Source: an uncultured candidate division WPS-2 bacterium
GTDB taxonomy: Bacteria; Vulcanimicrobiota; Vulcanimicrobiia; Vulcanimicrobiales; Vulcanimicrobiaceae
NCBI GenBank assembly: GCA_937927945.1
Contig: CALEYW010000074.1
Coordinates: 1-63,586 of the forward strand
Direction of reading: 5' to 3'
DNA length: 63,586 nt
The position numbers and the translations under genes are program-made. Below are positions 34,521-42,783 of the stretch, piece after piece; positions within the stretch are counted from its first letter, which is position 1, and each line of letters opens with the position of its first letter. The notes under the pieces were generated by a model. It searched no databases. It saw only the letters and a program-made list of their open reading frames with translations, and was not told the origin of the DNA.

Positions 34521-35557
34521 GGTGCTACCTCGAGGGTCCTGCGCTCCCTGCGGAGCGCGTCGAGTGCCGCGCGCGCCCGGCCGCTCTCGACAGAGACGCG
34601 GGCACGCACCATTCCGTCGTCGACGTCGACCGCTTCGCCCGCGATGACGAGTGCGAGCGCGGCGTTGAGCAGGACGAGATCGGCGCGCGGGCTGCGTTCC
34701 CCGTCGAGGATCGCCAGCAGCGCTGCCGCATTCGTCGCGACGTCACCGCCGAGGATCGCCGCACGGCTGGCGCGGACGCCGTAGCGGGCCGGTTCGAGCG
34801 TCCAGCGGCGCACGCCGTCCGGCCCGAATTGCACGACGTCGGTCGGCGCCTCGCCGGAGATCTCGTCGAGCCCGTCGGTTCCGTGGACGACCGCGCCAGC
34901 GTCAGCGCCGAGCACCCGCAGCGCGTCGGCGACGAGTGTGAGCTGCTCGGGCCGCGCTACGCCGATCAACTGCCGGTTCGCACCGGCCGGATTGGTCAGC
35001 GGCCCCAGCACGTTGAAAACGGTACGCACGCCGAGTTCGCGGCGGATCGGCGCGACGGCGCGCATCGAGGGGTGATGCCGCTGGGCGTAGAGGAACGCGA
35101 TGTTGTACCCGCGCAGCGCGCGAGCCGACTCCTCGGGGGAGCATTCGATGCGCACGCCGACCGCTTCGAGAACGTCGGCGCTGCCGCAACTGCTCGACGC
35201 GGCGCGATTGCCGTGCTTGGCGACCGGGACACCGCATCCGGCGATGATGAAGGCGGCGGCCGTCGAGATGTTGATCGTGTGCGAGTTGTCGCCGCCGGTC
35301 CCGACGATGTCCAGTACGAGCGGCAAGCCGTGCTCGACGCGCACGCTCCGCTCGCGCATCGCGCGGGCCGCGCCGACGACCTCGTCGACCGTCTCGCCCT
35401 TCGCGGCGAGCCCCGCGAGCAGCGCCGCCGCACGCAGCGGCGAGAGCGTCTCGTCCATGATGGCGCCGATGAGCTCCGCCATCTCCGCCGACGAGAGATC
35501 CTCGCCGGCTAATACTCGCCGCAGTAAAGGGACGTAGTCTAAAGGCGCTCCGCTCAC
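34517..35557 (-). CDS. trpD: Anthranilate phosphoribosyltransferase
   Basis: 346 residues. The PRPP-binding GTGGDNSHTINISTAAAFI and the anthranilate-site KHGNRAASSSCGSADVLEA are intact, as is HHPSMRAVAPIRRELGVRTVFNVLGPLTNPA. The start used is a GTG at 35557 that lies inside one copy of the intergenic hairpin repeat, so the repeat supplies the first few residues (SGAPLD). The usual TrpD N-terminus begins at the following DYVPLLRRVLAGEDL. Confidence 0.95.
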   Translation of the reverse strand: MSGAPLDYVPLLRRVLAGEDLSSAEMAELIGAIMDETLSPLRAAALLAGLAAKGETVDEVVGAARAMRERSVRVEHGLPLVLDIVGTGGDNSHTINISTAAAFIIAGCGVPVAKHGNRAASSSCGSADVLEAVGVRIECSPEESARALRGYNIAFLYAQRHHPSMRAVAPIRRELGVRTVFNVLGPLTNPAGANRQLIGVARPEQLTLVADALRVLGADAGAVVHGTDGLDEISGEAPTDVVQFGPDGVRRWTLEPARYGVRASRAAILGGDVATNAAALLAILDGERSPRADLVLLNAALALVIAGEAVDVDDGMVRARVSVESGRARAALDALRRERRTLEVAP

Positions 35558-35653
35558 GCTGCGCGCCCCCCACCCGTCGCGTGGGGCCTCCGGGTCCGAC
35601 CTCGCAACAACGCTGCAGTACGTGGAAGACCCCGCTGTGCTCGGGCCATCACC
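35541..35653 (-). repeat. Intergenic hairpin repeat, copy 1 (trpG/trpD gap)
   Basis: The copy begins AAAGGCGCTCCG on the plus strand and contains a CCCCAC/GTGGGG stem at 35568-35586 with a seven-base loop. On the transcribed (minus) strand it lies just before trpD and overlaps its GTG start. It is the most diverged of the five copies in the tail, which ends in a GTGCTCGGGCCATC-like stretch. Confidence 0.75.
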
Positions 35654-36239
35654 GGAGTCTCATGCTGCGGACGACGTTCTCGGCCATTGCGCGGCCCTGT
35701 GGCGTGAGCACGGACTCCGGGTGGAACTGCACGCCCGAGATCGGGAGTTCGCGATGCGCGAGGCCTTGGATCACGCCGTCCTCGCTCGCCGCGACCGCGC
35801 GCAGCGAGGCGGGAAAACCGTCGTGGTCGACGCAGAGCGAGTGGTAGCGGGTGGCGACGAGCGGCGAGGGCAAGCCCGCGAACGCGCCGCGTCCGTCGTG
35901 CGTGATCTCGGAGGTCTTCCCGTGCATCTGCCGCGGCGCGTGAATCACCCGGCCGCCGAACGCCTCGCCGATCGCCTGCAACCCCAGGCACACGCCGAAG
36001 AGCGGCCGCCGCTCGCGCGCCGCTTCGCGCACGATCGCCATCGTCCGTCCCGCCTCGGCCGGACGGCCCGGTCCCGGTCCGACGATCGTGCCGTCGTACC
36101 GTGCGGTGACGCCGTCCTCCAAGCGCGGATCGTCGTTGCGGATGACGTCCACTTCGACGCCTTCGACCGCACCGAAGAGGTGCGCGAGATTCCACGTGAA
36201 CGAGTCGTAGTTGTCGACGAGGAGGAGTTTGAGTTTCAC
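35649..36239 (-). CDS. trpG: Anthranilate synthase glutamine amidotransferase subunit
   Basis: 196 residues from a GTG at 36239; the longer open frame upstream is a shadow of trpE. The class I amidotransferase triad is present: Cys in FGVCLGLQAIGEAFGG, and His and Glu in SGVQFHPESVLTPQG. It supplies ammonia from glutamine to TrpE. In the oxyanion region the more common His after CLG is Leu, which also occurs in functional homologues. It begins five bases after the trpE stop. Confidence 0.95.
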   Translation of the reverse strand: MKLKLLLVDNYDSFTWNLAHLFGAVEGVEVDVIRNDDPRLEDGVTARYDGTIVGPGPGRPAEAGRTMAIVREAARERRPLFGVCLGLQAIGEAFGGRVIHAPRQMHGKTSEITHDGRGAFAGLPSPLVATRYHSLCVDHDGFPASLRAVAASEDGVIQGLAHRELPISGVQFHPESVLTPQGRAMAENVVRSMRLR

Positions 36240-36244
36240 GGCGC

Positions 36245-37639
36245 TCAAAGCCCCAGGACGTCGCGGACGATTGCGGTTTTGGCGAAGACTTCGGCGTACT
36301 CGGCGGCCGGGACGCTGTCCGTGACGATGCCGGCCGAGGCTTGCCAGTACGCGCGCCCGTTCGCGCACGCGACCGAGCGCAGGATGATGCACGAGTCCAT
36401 GTCGCCGTCGAAGTCGATGTGTGCGACGCTGCCGGCGTAGAAACCGCGCGCGACCGGTTCGAGCCGGTCGATCAGCTGCATCGCGCGGATCTTCGGCGTC
36501 CCGCTCACCGTCCCGGCCGGAAACGCGGCGGCGAAGAGGTCGAGCGCGTCGCGGTCCTCGCGCAGCTCGCCGACCACGTTCGAGACGATGTGCATCACGT
36601 GCGAGTAGCGTTCGATCACCATCAGCTCGTCGACTCGCACGGAGCCGGTGCGGCACACGGCGCCCAGATCGTTGCGGGCCAGATCGACCAGCATCACGTG
36701 CTCGGCGCGTTCCTTGGGATCGGCGAGCAGTTCCTCGGCGATCTTCACGTCGCGTTCGTCGTCGCTGCCGCGCGGCCGCGTGCCGGCGAGCGGGCGGATG
36801 CGCGCCGCCGTGCCGTCGAGCCGCACCAGAAACTCCGGCGATGCTCCGAAGACGGCGCGCCCGTCATGCTCGACGAAGAACATGTACGGCGACGGATTTC
36901 GCGCGCGGATCTGGCGGTAGAAGTCGAACGCCGTGCCGGCGAGCGCGCACGAGAACCGCACGCCGACTTGCAGTTGATACGCCTCGCCGTCGCGGATGAA
37001 CTCCTTCGCTTGCGCGACGCGCTCGAGGAACGTCGCCTCGTCCATCGACGCCGAAACCGGACCGTCGGCGCGCACGGCGCCGGGGATCGACGGGCGCTGG
37101 TCGAGCAGCCGCGCGACGTACGCGTCGAGCCGCGCGTCGACCGTCGCGCGCTCCGTCTCGTCGCGGGCGAACCCGATGAGCGTCACGCGATGGGTGAAGT
37201 GGTCGAAGACGAGCCAGGTTCCGGGGATCACGACCAGCGCGTCGCCGAAGCGCACGTCGGCGGGCGGCGTCGCGCCGTTCTCCTGAGCCGCGCGCAGGAC
37301 GGGCTCGAGCGCGCGCGCCGCGTCGTAGGTGAAGATGCACACCGCGCCGCCGGGGAACGGCAGGTCCGTGCGGTCGAGCGAGTAGCGGCCGATCGCGGCG
37401 CGGATGCGTTCCAGCAGCCGCGGATCGCGATCGATCGAGAGCGACTCGAGGTAGTCCAGCCCGATGAACGAGAAGCGGCTGATCCGCTCCGTCCCTTCGA
37501 CCGACTCCAGCAAACACGAACGCCCCGGCTGGGCCAGGGCGAGGTACGCGGAGATCGGCGTGATGCTATCCGCGACAAACGATCGCGTAATCGAGGTCAA
37601 ACTGAGCGGATCGTCCGCCGCCTTCGTCATGGTGCTCAT
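36245..37639 (-). CDS. trpE: Anthranilate synthase component I
   Basis: 464 residues. The chorismate-binding fold is recognised by VAQAKEFIRDGEAYQLQVGVRFS, SPEFLVRLDGTAARIRPLAGTRPRG, LVDLARNDLGAVCRTGSV, FPAGTVSGTPKIRAMQLIDRLE and the closing VPAAEYAEVFAKTAIVRD. The N-terminal part carries the tryptophan-feedback LLESVEGTERISRFSFIG element, so allosteric inhibition is likely retained. It is the first gene of the trp operon. An AAGGG lies nine bases before the start. No leader peptide with tandem Trp codons was found. Confidence 0.95.
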   Translation of the reverse strand: MSTMTKAADDPLSLTSITRSFVADSITPISAYLALAQPGRSCLLESVEGTERISRFSFIGLDYLESLSIDRDPRLLERIRAAIGRYSLDRTDLPFPGGAVCIFTYDAARALEPVLRAAQENGATPPADVRFGDALVVIPGTWLVFDHFTHRVTLIGFARDETERATVDARLDAYVARLLDQRPSIPGAVRADGPVSASMDEATFLERVAQAKEFIRDGEAYQLQVGVRFSCALAGTAFDFYRQIRARNPSPYMFFVEHDGRAVFGASPEFLVRLDGTAARIRPLAGTRPRGSDDERDVKIAEELLADPKERAEHVMLVDLARNDLGAVCRTGSVRVDELMVIERYSHVMHIVSNVVGELREDRDALDLFAAAFPAGTVSGTPKIRAMQLIDRLEPVARGFYAGSVAHIDFDGDMDSCIILRSVACANGRAYWQASAGIVTDSVPAAEYAEVFAKTAIVRDVLGL

Positions 37640-37655
37640 ACGGGGTAGCCCTTAC

Positions 37656-37757
37656 TTTAGCGATTATCTCGGTCGCTGGCTAGGAGCCTAGCCCTGAAGC
37701 GTGCTAGCGCACGCGAAGGGCGTAGCGACGACGCCAGCGGCCGAGAGAATCGCTAAA
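37656..37757. repeat. Long inverted repeat (25-bp arms) between rplQ and trpE
   Basis: The arm at 37656-37680 (TTTAGCGATTATCTCGGTCG and onward) matches the reverse complement of 37733-37757 at 23 of 25 positions. Inside lies a second perfect hairpin, GCGTGC-TAGC-GCACGC near 37699-37714. The whole could fold as a cruciform or as a long RNA stem in transcripts leaving rplQ or leading to trpE. It may be a small non-autonomous mobile element or the boundary terminator of the ribosomal block. Confidence 0.7.
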
Positions 37758-37760
37758 GAG

Positions 37761-38114
37761 CTACTTGACTAGCTCCAGGATTGACAACTCCGCCGCGTCA
37801 CCGGGGCGAACGCGCGACTTGATGATGCGGGTGAAGCCGCCCGTGCGTTCCTTGAGTGCGGGCGCGATCTGTTCGCACAGCTTCTTCGCGACGGCTTCCT
37901 CGGTGAGGTAGGACGCGACGAGGCGGCGCGAGTGCAAGTCGCCGCGGCGAGCCTGCGTGATCAGGCGGTCGATGACCTTGGAGATCTCCTTGGCCTTGGT
38001 CGACGTGGTCTCGATCTTCTCGTGCTTGAAGAACGACGTCGCAAGGTTGCGCAGCAGCGCCTTGCGGTGGCCGTCGGTGCGCGAGAGACGCTTTTGGGCG
38101 ACTTGGTGCGGCAT
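37761..38114 (-). CDS. rplQ: 50S ribosomal protein bL17
   Basis: 117 residues, normal length, with the family start PHQVAQKRLSRTDGHRKALLRNLATSF and the KVIDRLITQARRGDLHSRR segment. It is the last gene of the ribosomal block and follows rpoA by 15 bases, the standard alpha-operon ending. The long inverted repeat begins four bases past its stop. Confidence 0.97.
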   Translation of the reverse strand: MPHQVAQKRLSRTDGHRKALLRNLATSFFKHEKIETTSTKAKEISKVIDRLITQARRGDLHSRRLVASYLTEEAVAKKLCEQIAPALKERTGGFTRIIKSRVRPGDAAELSILELVK

Positions 38115-38129
38115 CTACCTATCCCTGAG

Positions 38130-39056
38130 CTATGACTGGCGGAGCGAGAGTCCGCGCTCGTCCAGAACTTGTTTGATCTCGTCGAGCGACTTCTTGCCGA
38201 AGTTGCGCATCTTGATGATTTCGTCTTCCGTCATGTCGAGCAGTTCGGAGACCTTCGAGATGCCGGCGCGCTTGAGGCAGTTGAACGAGCGGACCGAGAG
38301 GTTGAGCGTCTCGACCGGGACGTCCCACTCGCTGGCGGGCGCCGTCGCGACCGGCTTCTCTTCGGTCGAGAAACCGATGAAGAGGTGCAGCTGCTCGGTC
38401 ATGATCTGCGCAGCTTCGCTGAGCGCGTCGTCCGGGGTGATCGAACCGTTGGTCTCGATCTCCAGCGTCAGGCGATCGAAGTCGACCGACTGGCCGACGC
38501 GCGTGTCGTCGACCGTGAAGTTGACCTTGCGGATCGGCGAGAAGATCGAGTCCATCGGGATGAGCCCGATCATGTGCTCGATGTTGCGCTGCTTGTCCGA
38601 GGTGACGTAACCGCGCGACTTCTCGACGCCGATCTCCATCGAAAGCTTGGCGTCTTTCTTGGAGAGCGTCGCGATGTGGTAGCTCGGCTGGAGGATCTCG
38701 ACGTCGGCGTCCGGAGCGATGTCGCCCGCGGTCACTTCCTTCGAGCCGCTCACGTTGAGCGAGAGCACTTTCGGATCTTCCGTGTTCAGCTTGATCGGAA
38801 GACCCTTGAGGTTGAGCAGCAGGTCGACGGTGTCTTCGACGACGCCCGAGATGGTCGAGAACTCGTGCAGAACGCCGTCGATTTTGACGTACGTGACGGC
38901 GGCACCGGGGATCGACGAGAGCAGGATGCGGCGCAGCGCATTGCCCAGCGTGATGCCGAAGCCGCGATCGAGCGGCTCGATCACGAATTTGGCGTAGTTC
39001 TCGCGACGTTCGCGAACTTCGATCTGCGCGCCGACGGGCGCTTCGAGGACGGTCAT
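38130..39056 (-). CDS. rpoA: RNA polymerase alpha subunit
   Basis: 308 residues. The N-terminal dimerisation and assembly domain (FVIEPLDRGFGITLGNALRRILLSSIPGAAVT) and the C-terminal DNA-binding domain (LNLSVRSFNCLKRAGISKVSELL, MRNFGKKSLDEIKQVLDERG) are both complete. It lies between rpsD and rplQ, as in most bacteria, with an 80-base gap to rpsD. Confidence 0.98.
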   Translation of the reverse strand: MTVLEAPVGAQIEVRERRENYAKFVIEPLDRGFGITLGNALRRILLSSIPGAAVTYVKIDGVLHEFSTISGVVEDTVDLLLNLKGLPIKLNTEDPKVLSLNVSGSKEVTAGDIAPDADVEILQPSYHIATLSKKDAKLSMEIGVEKSRGYVTSDKQRNIEHMIGLIPMDSIFSPIRKVNFTVDDTRVGQSVDFDRLTLEIETNGSITPDDALSEAAQIMTEQLHLFIGFSTEEKPVATAPASEWDVPVETLNLSVRSFNCLKRAGISKVSELLDMTEDEIIKMRNFGKKSLDEIKQVLDERGLSLRQS

Positions 39057-39136
39057 GGTGTGAATGATGAGGTCTTTCTCCGCTTACGTTATCCGCCCAC
39101 GTGGGACGATCGTACGCCTAGCGGTGGTTATCGAGA

Positions 39137-39796
39137 TTAACGCGAGTAGTATTCGACGATGAGCTGCTCGTCGACGGGGGTGTCGATTTGCTCGCGTGAG
39201 GGGAGCGAGAGGACCTTGGCGGTCGAATCGGTCTCGCTGAACTCGAGCCACTCGGGGTGACGGCGGTTCTTCGCCATCTCGACGAGCTGGGTGAAGAGGT
39301 CGGAGGACTTCGAGCCGTCGCCGATCGAGAGCACGTCGCCGGGCTTCACGATGATCGACGGAACGTTGATGATCCGGCCGTTCAGACGGAAGTGACGGTG
39401 GGTGACGAGCTGGCGCGCCTGAGCCCGGCTCGACGCGAGGTTGAGGCGGTAGACGACGTTGTCGAGACGGCGCTCGAGCAGCTGCAGGAAGGTCGCGCCG
39501 GTTTGGCCGCGGACCTGCTGCGCTTCGCGGAAGTAGTTCTGGAATTGCGTTTCCAGCACGCCGTAGTAGCGGCGCATCTTCTGCTTCTCGCGCAGCTGAC
39601 GGCCGTACTCGGAGATTTTCTGACGCGTCTTGGTGTTCTGCGTCTTCTGACCCGGCGCCGTACCGCGGCGCTCGACGGCGCACTTCTTCGAGAGGCAGCG
39701 GTCGCCCTTAAGGAACAGTTTGATCTTTTCGCCGGTCTTGCTCGCTGCGGTCTCACGACGGCACAAGCGGCACACGGCTTCTGTGTAACGAGCCAT
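39137..39796 (-). CDS. rpsD: 30S ribosomal protein uS4, zinc-binding form
   Basis: 219 residues. The N-terminus has four cysteines in a C-x2-C...C-x4-C arrangement (CRLCRRE, RCLSKKC), the zinc-binding C+ form of S4. The S4 RNA-binding domain RLDNVVYRLNLASSRAQARQLV follows. It binds 16S rRNA early in assembly. It follows rpsK by 18 bases. Confidence 0.97.
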   Translation of the reverse strand: MARYTEAVCRLCRRETAASKTGEKIKLFLKGDRCLSKKCAVERRGTAPGQKTQNTKTRQKISEYGRQLREKQKMRRYYGVLETQFQNYFREAQQVRGQTGATFLQLLERRLDNVVYRLNLASSRAQARQLVTHRHFRLNGRIINVPSIIVKPGDVLSIGDGSKSSDLFTQLVEMAKNRRHPEWLEFSETDSTAKVLSLPSREQIDTPVDEQLIVEYYSR

Positions 39797-39814
39797 TAGT
39801 TTTCTATAACTCCC

Positions 39815-40210
39815 TTACACGCGCCGGCGCTTCGGCGGGCGGCAGCCGTTGTGCGGGATGGGCGTAACGTCTTTGATGAGGGTGATCTCCAGGCCGGCGG
39901 CTTGAAGCGAGCGGATGGCGGCTTCGCGGCCGGCGCCCGGGCCTTTGACGTAGACCTCGGCGCTCTTCATCCCGTGCTCCATCGCCTTGCGCGCGACGGC
40001 TTCGGCCGCCATCTGCGCAGCGAACGGGGTCGACTTCTTCGAACCCTTGAAGCCGAGGTTGCCGGCGGACGCCCAGGCGATCGTCGACCCGGTGTTGTCG
40101 GTGATCGTGACGATCGTGTTGTTGAAGGACGAATGGATGTGGGCGACGCCCGATCCAACGTTCTTGAACTCGCGCTTTTTGCGCGTCTTGGTCTGCTTCT
40201 TCGCGGCCAA
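39815..40210 (-). CDS. rpsK: 30S ribosomal protein uS11
   Basis: 131 residues from a TTG at 40210, which places the N-terminus at the conserved AAKKQTKTRKKREFKNV. An open frame extends 53 codons further, to a GTG at 40369, through an Arg/Ser/Pro-rich stretch unlike any S11 I know. The rest is standard (AHIHSSFNNTIVTITD, GFKGSKKSTPFAAQ, TPIPHNGCRPPKRRRV). Upstream lies a candidate promoter and then a divergent gene instead of rpsM, so rpsK heads its own rpsK-rpsD-rpoA-rplQ unit. Confidence 0.94.
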   Translation of the reverse strand: MAAKKQTKTRKKREFKNVGSGVAHIHSSFNNTIVTITDNTGSTIAWASAGNLGFKGSKKSTPFAAQMAAEAVARKAMEHGMKSAEVYVKGPGAGREAAIRSLQAAGLEITLIKDVTPIPHNGCRPPKRRRV

Positions 40211-40377
40211 ACGAAAACTGCTCTCTGAGGGCTTTTCCTGTCCGGCACGGCCGGTGTCGTCGCCTCGACCGGCAGGGCTCGCTTCGCGCGAACTCTCCGA
40301 CCTCGAGTCCACACCGCACGGCGAATGCGGGGGGCGCACGAATGCGCGTCGCGTCCGCGGAGCGGACACAACGCCCT

Positions 40378-40406
40378 ACTTTACCATGGGCGCAGGAAGC
40401 GTGCAA
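40378..40406 (-). promoter_or_regulatory. Candidate sigma70-type promoter for rpsK-rpsD-rpoA-rplQ
   Basis: Read on the minus strand: TTGCAC (40406-40401), a 17-base spacer, then TAAAGT (40383-40378). This gives 3 of 6 and 4 of 6 consensus matches with ideal spacing. A promoter is needed here because rpsM and its terminator lie beyond a divergent cassette. The match is modest. Confidence 0.4.
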
Positions 40407-40419
40407 GAGCGGAGCTCGG

Positions 40420-41841
40420 ATGCGCGGCGCGAACGCAGGCGCCCGAATGCCGTCCCGCCGCCTGCTCCTCTGGTCGCTCGCCTCGTTCACGATCCTCGCC
40501 ATCCTCGCCGCCCTCCGGGTGGGCGACTGGAGCTACGGCGCCGACACGGGCACCTTCGTCCAGGTCATCCTGGGAGCGCTCGGCCCGATGCACGACGGGG
40601 TCGAGCAGACGACCCACTACCGCTTCCACTGGTCGCCGACGCTTATCGTCCTGTGGCCGCTGTTGGCGGCGACCCACAGCGTCTGGGTGCTCCAGGCGGT
40701 CTTGGCGCTCGCTACAGTCGCCTGCGCGCCGCTCCTGGCTGCGATCGCCCGGACTGCCTCCCGGACCGGGGCGCTCGCCGAGGGAGTCGCCGATCGGATC
40801 GGCGCGGTTGCGCTCGTCTATCCACCCCTCGTCGCGGTGGGGTTCGGAGAATTTCGCGAACTGGGACTGCTCCCGCCGCTGGCGCTCGGATGGTGGCTCG
40901 CCCTGCAGCGCCGCTCGTGGGGCTGGCTGGCGACCTGTGCCGTGCTGCTGGCGGGCCTGCGCGAGGACGTCTGCCTGGAACTGGCGCTGCTCGGAGTCGC
41001 GCTCGGCGTCGTCGCGTTGCGGCAGGGCGACCGGCCGAAGGCTGCCGCGTCGTTTGCCAGCGGCGCCTTGGCCGCAGCTTCGGCGGCGGTCTACGTTCTG
41101 GTCGTGCTGCCCCGCGTCGGGCCTTGGCCGCCCTCACACTTCTACGAATATCCGTTCGCGCACGGACCGCTCGCGCTGCTGACGGCACCGTTCGTTCACC
41201 CGCTCGCGTTCGCGGCGGCGATCCTGACGTTCGGCCGGCTCACCTACCTGCTCGAAGCCCTCGTGCCGCTGGCGCTGGTCCCGCTGCGAAGCCCGCTCAT
41301 CTGGCTGAGCGTTCCGGGCTTCGCGATCGTGCTGCTGGCGAACAGTGGCCTCGTGTGGCGGATGGGCGAACACTACGCGGCGCTCTGGATCCCGTGGCTG
41401 CTGATCGCCTTCCGTGATGCGATCTCACGGTTGCGGCACCCGCGGCGTTGGACGACGACCGCGTTCGTTCTCTCGGCCGTCGTCCTGGTCGCCTTCAGCC
41501 CGCTCCATCCGGGCCACTACCTCAAACCGTCGTATCACTCGCTGGCCGATGCGCGCGCGGCGCTCGCCTGCGTTCCCGCCGGCGCCACGGTTGCGACGCA
41601 CGACGAATGGTACACCGCCGTCTCCGCCGAGCGCCCAGGCGCCATGGTCCTCGGTGATACTCCACCGGACGCCCAGTGGCTCGTCGTCGCCGACGACTAT
41701 CCGAACGCGTCCTTCACAAGCGTCGTCCTGCCGCGCGTGCGTGCGCTGGCGGCGAACGGCACGTACCATCCGGTCTGCCGGCGCGGCGCGGTCACTGCGT
41801 ACGAGAGAAGCACGCAGACCGCCCCCAAGACCGCACGCTGA
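40420..41841 (+). CDS. DUF2079-type multi-pass membrane protein
   Basis: 473 residues from the ATG at 40420, which has GGAG about nine bases upstream; an ATG at 40447 begins the conserved part (PSRRLLLWSLASFTIL). About ten hydrophobic segments alternate with short loops. The first extracytoplasmic loop has TTHYRFHWSPTLIVLWPLLA and a later one GFGEFRELGLLPPLALGWW, as in DUF2079 membrane proteins that resemble glycosyltransferase-C folds. The C-terminal part is a soluble domain (ATVATHDEWYTAVSAERPGAMV). Function is unknown. It is the first of three plus-strand genes wedged between rpsK and rpsM. Confidence 0.78.
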   Translation: MRGANAGARMPSRRLLLWSLASFTILAILAALRVGDWSYGADTGTFVQVILGALGPMHDGVEQTTHYRFHWSPTLIVLWPLLAATHSVWVLQAVLALATVACAPLLAAIARTASRTGALAEGVADRIGAVALVYPPLVAVGFGEFRELGLLPPLALGWWLALQRRSWGWLATCAVLLAGLREDVCLELALLGVALGVVALRQGDRPKAAASFASGALAAASAAVYVLVVLPRVGPWPPSHFYEYPFAHGPLALLTAPFVHPLAFAAAILTFGRLTYLLEALVPLALVPLRSPLIWLSVPGFAIVLLANSGLVWRMGEHYAALWIPWLLIAFRDAISRLRHPRRWTTTAFVLSAVVLVAFSPLHPGHYLKPSYHSLADARAALACVPAGATVATHDEWYTAVSAERPGAMVLGDTPPDAQWLVVADDYPNASFTSVVLPRVRALAANGTYHPVCRRGAVTAYERSTQTAPKTAR

Positions 41842-41928
41842 GCGCAGTCGAACGCTCGCGACTGCCCCCAGGCGGCCTCGTCCTCGTCCCGCAAGGTCCG
41901 GGTACTCCGGCGCGGGTACAACTGCAGA

Positions 41929-42783
41929 ATGTCAGTGATCGCATATTTCGGCACGGGTCTGCTGGGCTCGGGCTTCGTTCGTAAAATGTTGGAGCGCGGC
42001 GAGACCGTGCACGTCTGGAACCGCACGATCGAAAAAGCGCGCGCACTCGAAGCGGACGGCGCGAAGGTCTTCGACACTCCCGCGGACGCGGCGCGCGGCG
42101 CGGCGGAAATCCACCTCACGCTCAGCGACGACGACGCGGTCGACAGCGTCCTCGAACCGCTGGCGAGTATCATCCTGCCGACGGCGTTCATCGCGGATCA
42201 CACGACGACGGCGCCGACGCCGACCGGCGAACGCGTTCGCCGCTGGACCCAGCGCGGGCGCACGTTCGTGCACGCGCCCGTCTTCATGGGCCCGCAGAAT
42301 GCGCGCGACGCCACGGGACTGATGCTGCTCGCGGGCGATCCGGCGACGCGCGCGCGGGTGAAGCCGCGGCTGGAACCGATGACCGGCAAGGTGCTCGAGC
42401 TCGGCGACGACCCGACGCGCCCGGCATCGTTCAAATTGTTCGGCAACCTGATGCTGCTGGTCATCGCCGGCGGGCTCGCCGACACGTATCGGCTAGGACG
42501 CTCGCTCGGCATCGAACCGGCGGACGCCTACACGCTTTTCTCGGAATTCAATCCCGGCAACGCGATCGGCGGCCGCGGCAAGTCGATGGCCGAGGGGAAG
42601 TTCACGCCGCCCAATTTCGAGTTGTCGATGGCGCGCAAGGACCTGCGCCTGATGATCGACGAGGCAGCCCGGCATGGCGCGAAGCTCGACGTGGTTCCCG
42701 CCGTCGCGGCGCTCTGCGATCGTTATCTCGCCGCCGGCCACGGCAGCGAAGACGTCGGCGTGATCGCCGCGGCGCAGCCGTGA
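41929..42783 (+). CDS. NAD(P)-dependent beta-hydroxyacid dehydrogenase (HIBADH/GLYR family)
   Basis: 284 residues. A Rossmann motif opens the protein (VIAYFGTGLLGSGFVRKMLERG), the substrate-binding loop TTTAPTPTGERV replaces the usual D-x-STxxP, and the catalytic lysine lies in FKLFGNLMLL. The end carries LSMARKDLRLMIDEAARHGAKLDVVPA, typical of the family. The natural substrate cannot be told. It overlaps the next gene by four bases, suggesting a shared pathway with the cyclodeaminase-like enzyme. Confidence 0.85.
   Translation: MSVIAYFGTGLLGSGFVRKMLERGETVHVWNRTIEKARALEADGAKVFDTPADAARGAAEIHLTLSDDDAVDSVLEPLASIILPTAFIADHTTTAPTPTGERVRRWTQRGRTFVHAPVFMGPQNARDATGLMLLAGDPATRARVKPRLEPMTGKVLELGDDPTRPASFKLFGNLMLLVIAGGLADTYRLGRSLGIEPADAYTLFSEFNPGNAIGGRGKSMAEGKFTPPNFELSMARKDLRLMIDEAARHGAKLDVVPAVAALCDRYLAAGHGSEDVGVIAAAQP

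Noticed and set aside
37640..37760. A tryptophan attenuator with leader peptide upstream of trpE
   Set aside because: No short frame with adjacent Trp codons was found; the large inverted repeat lacks an obvious alternative fold followed by a T-run.
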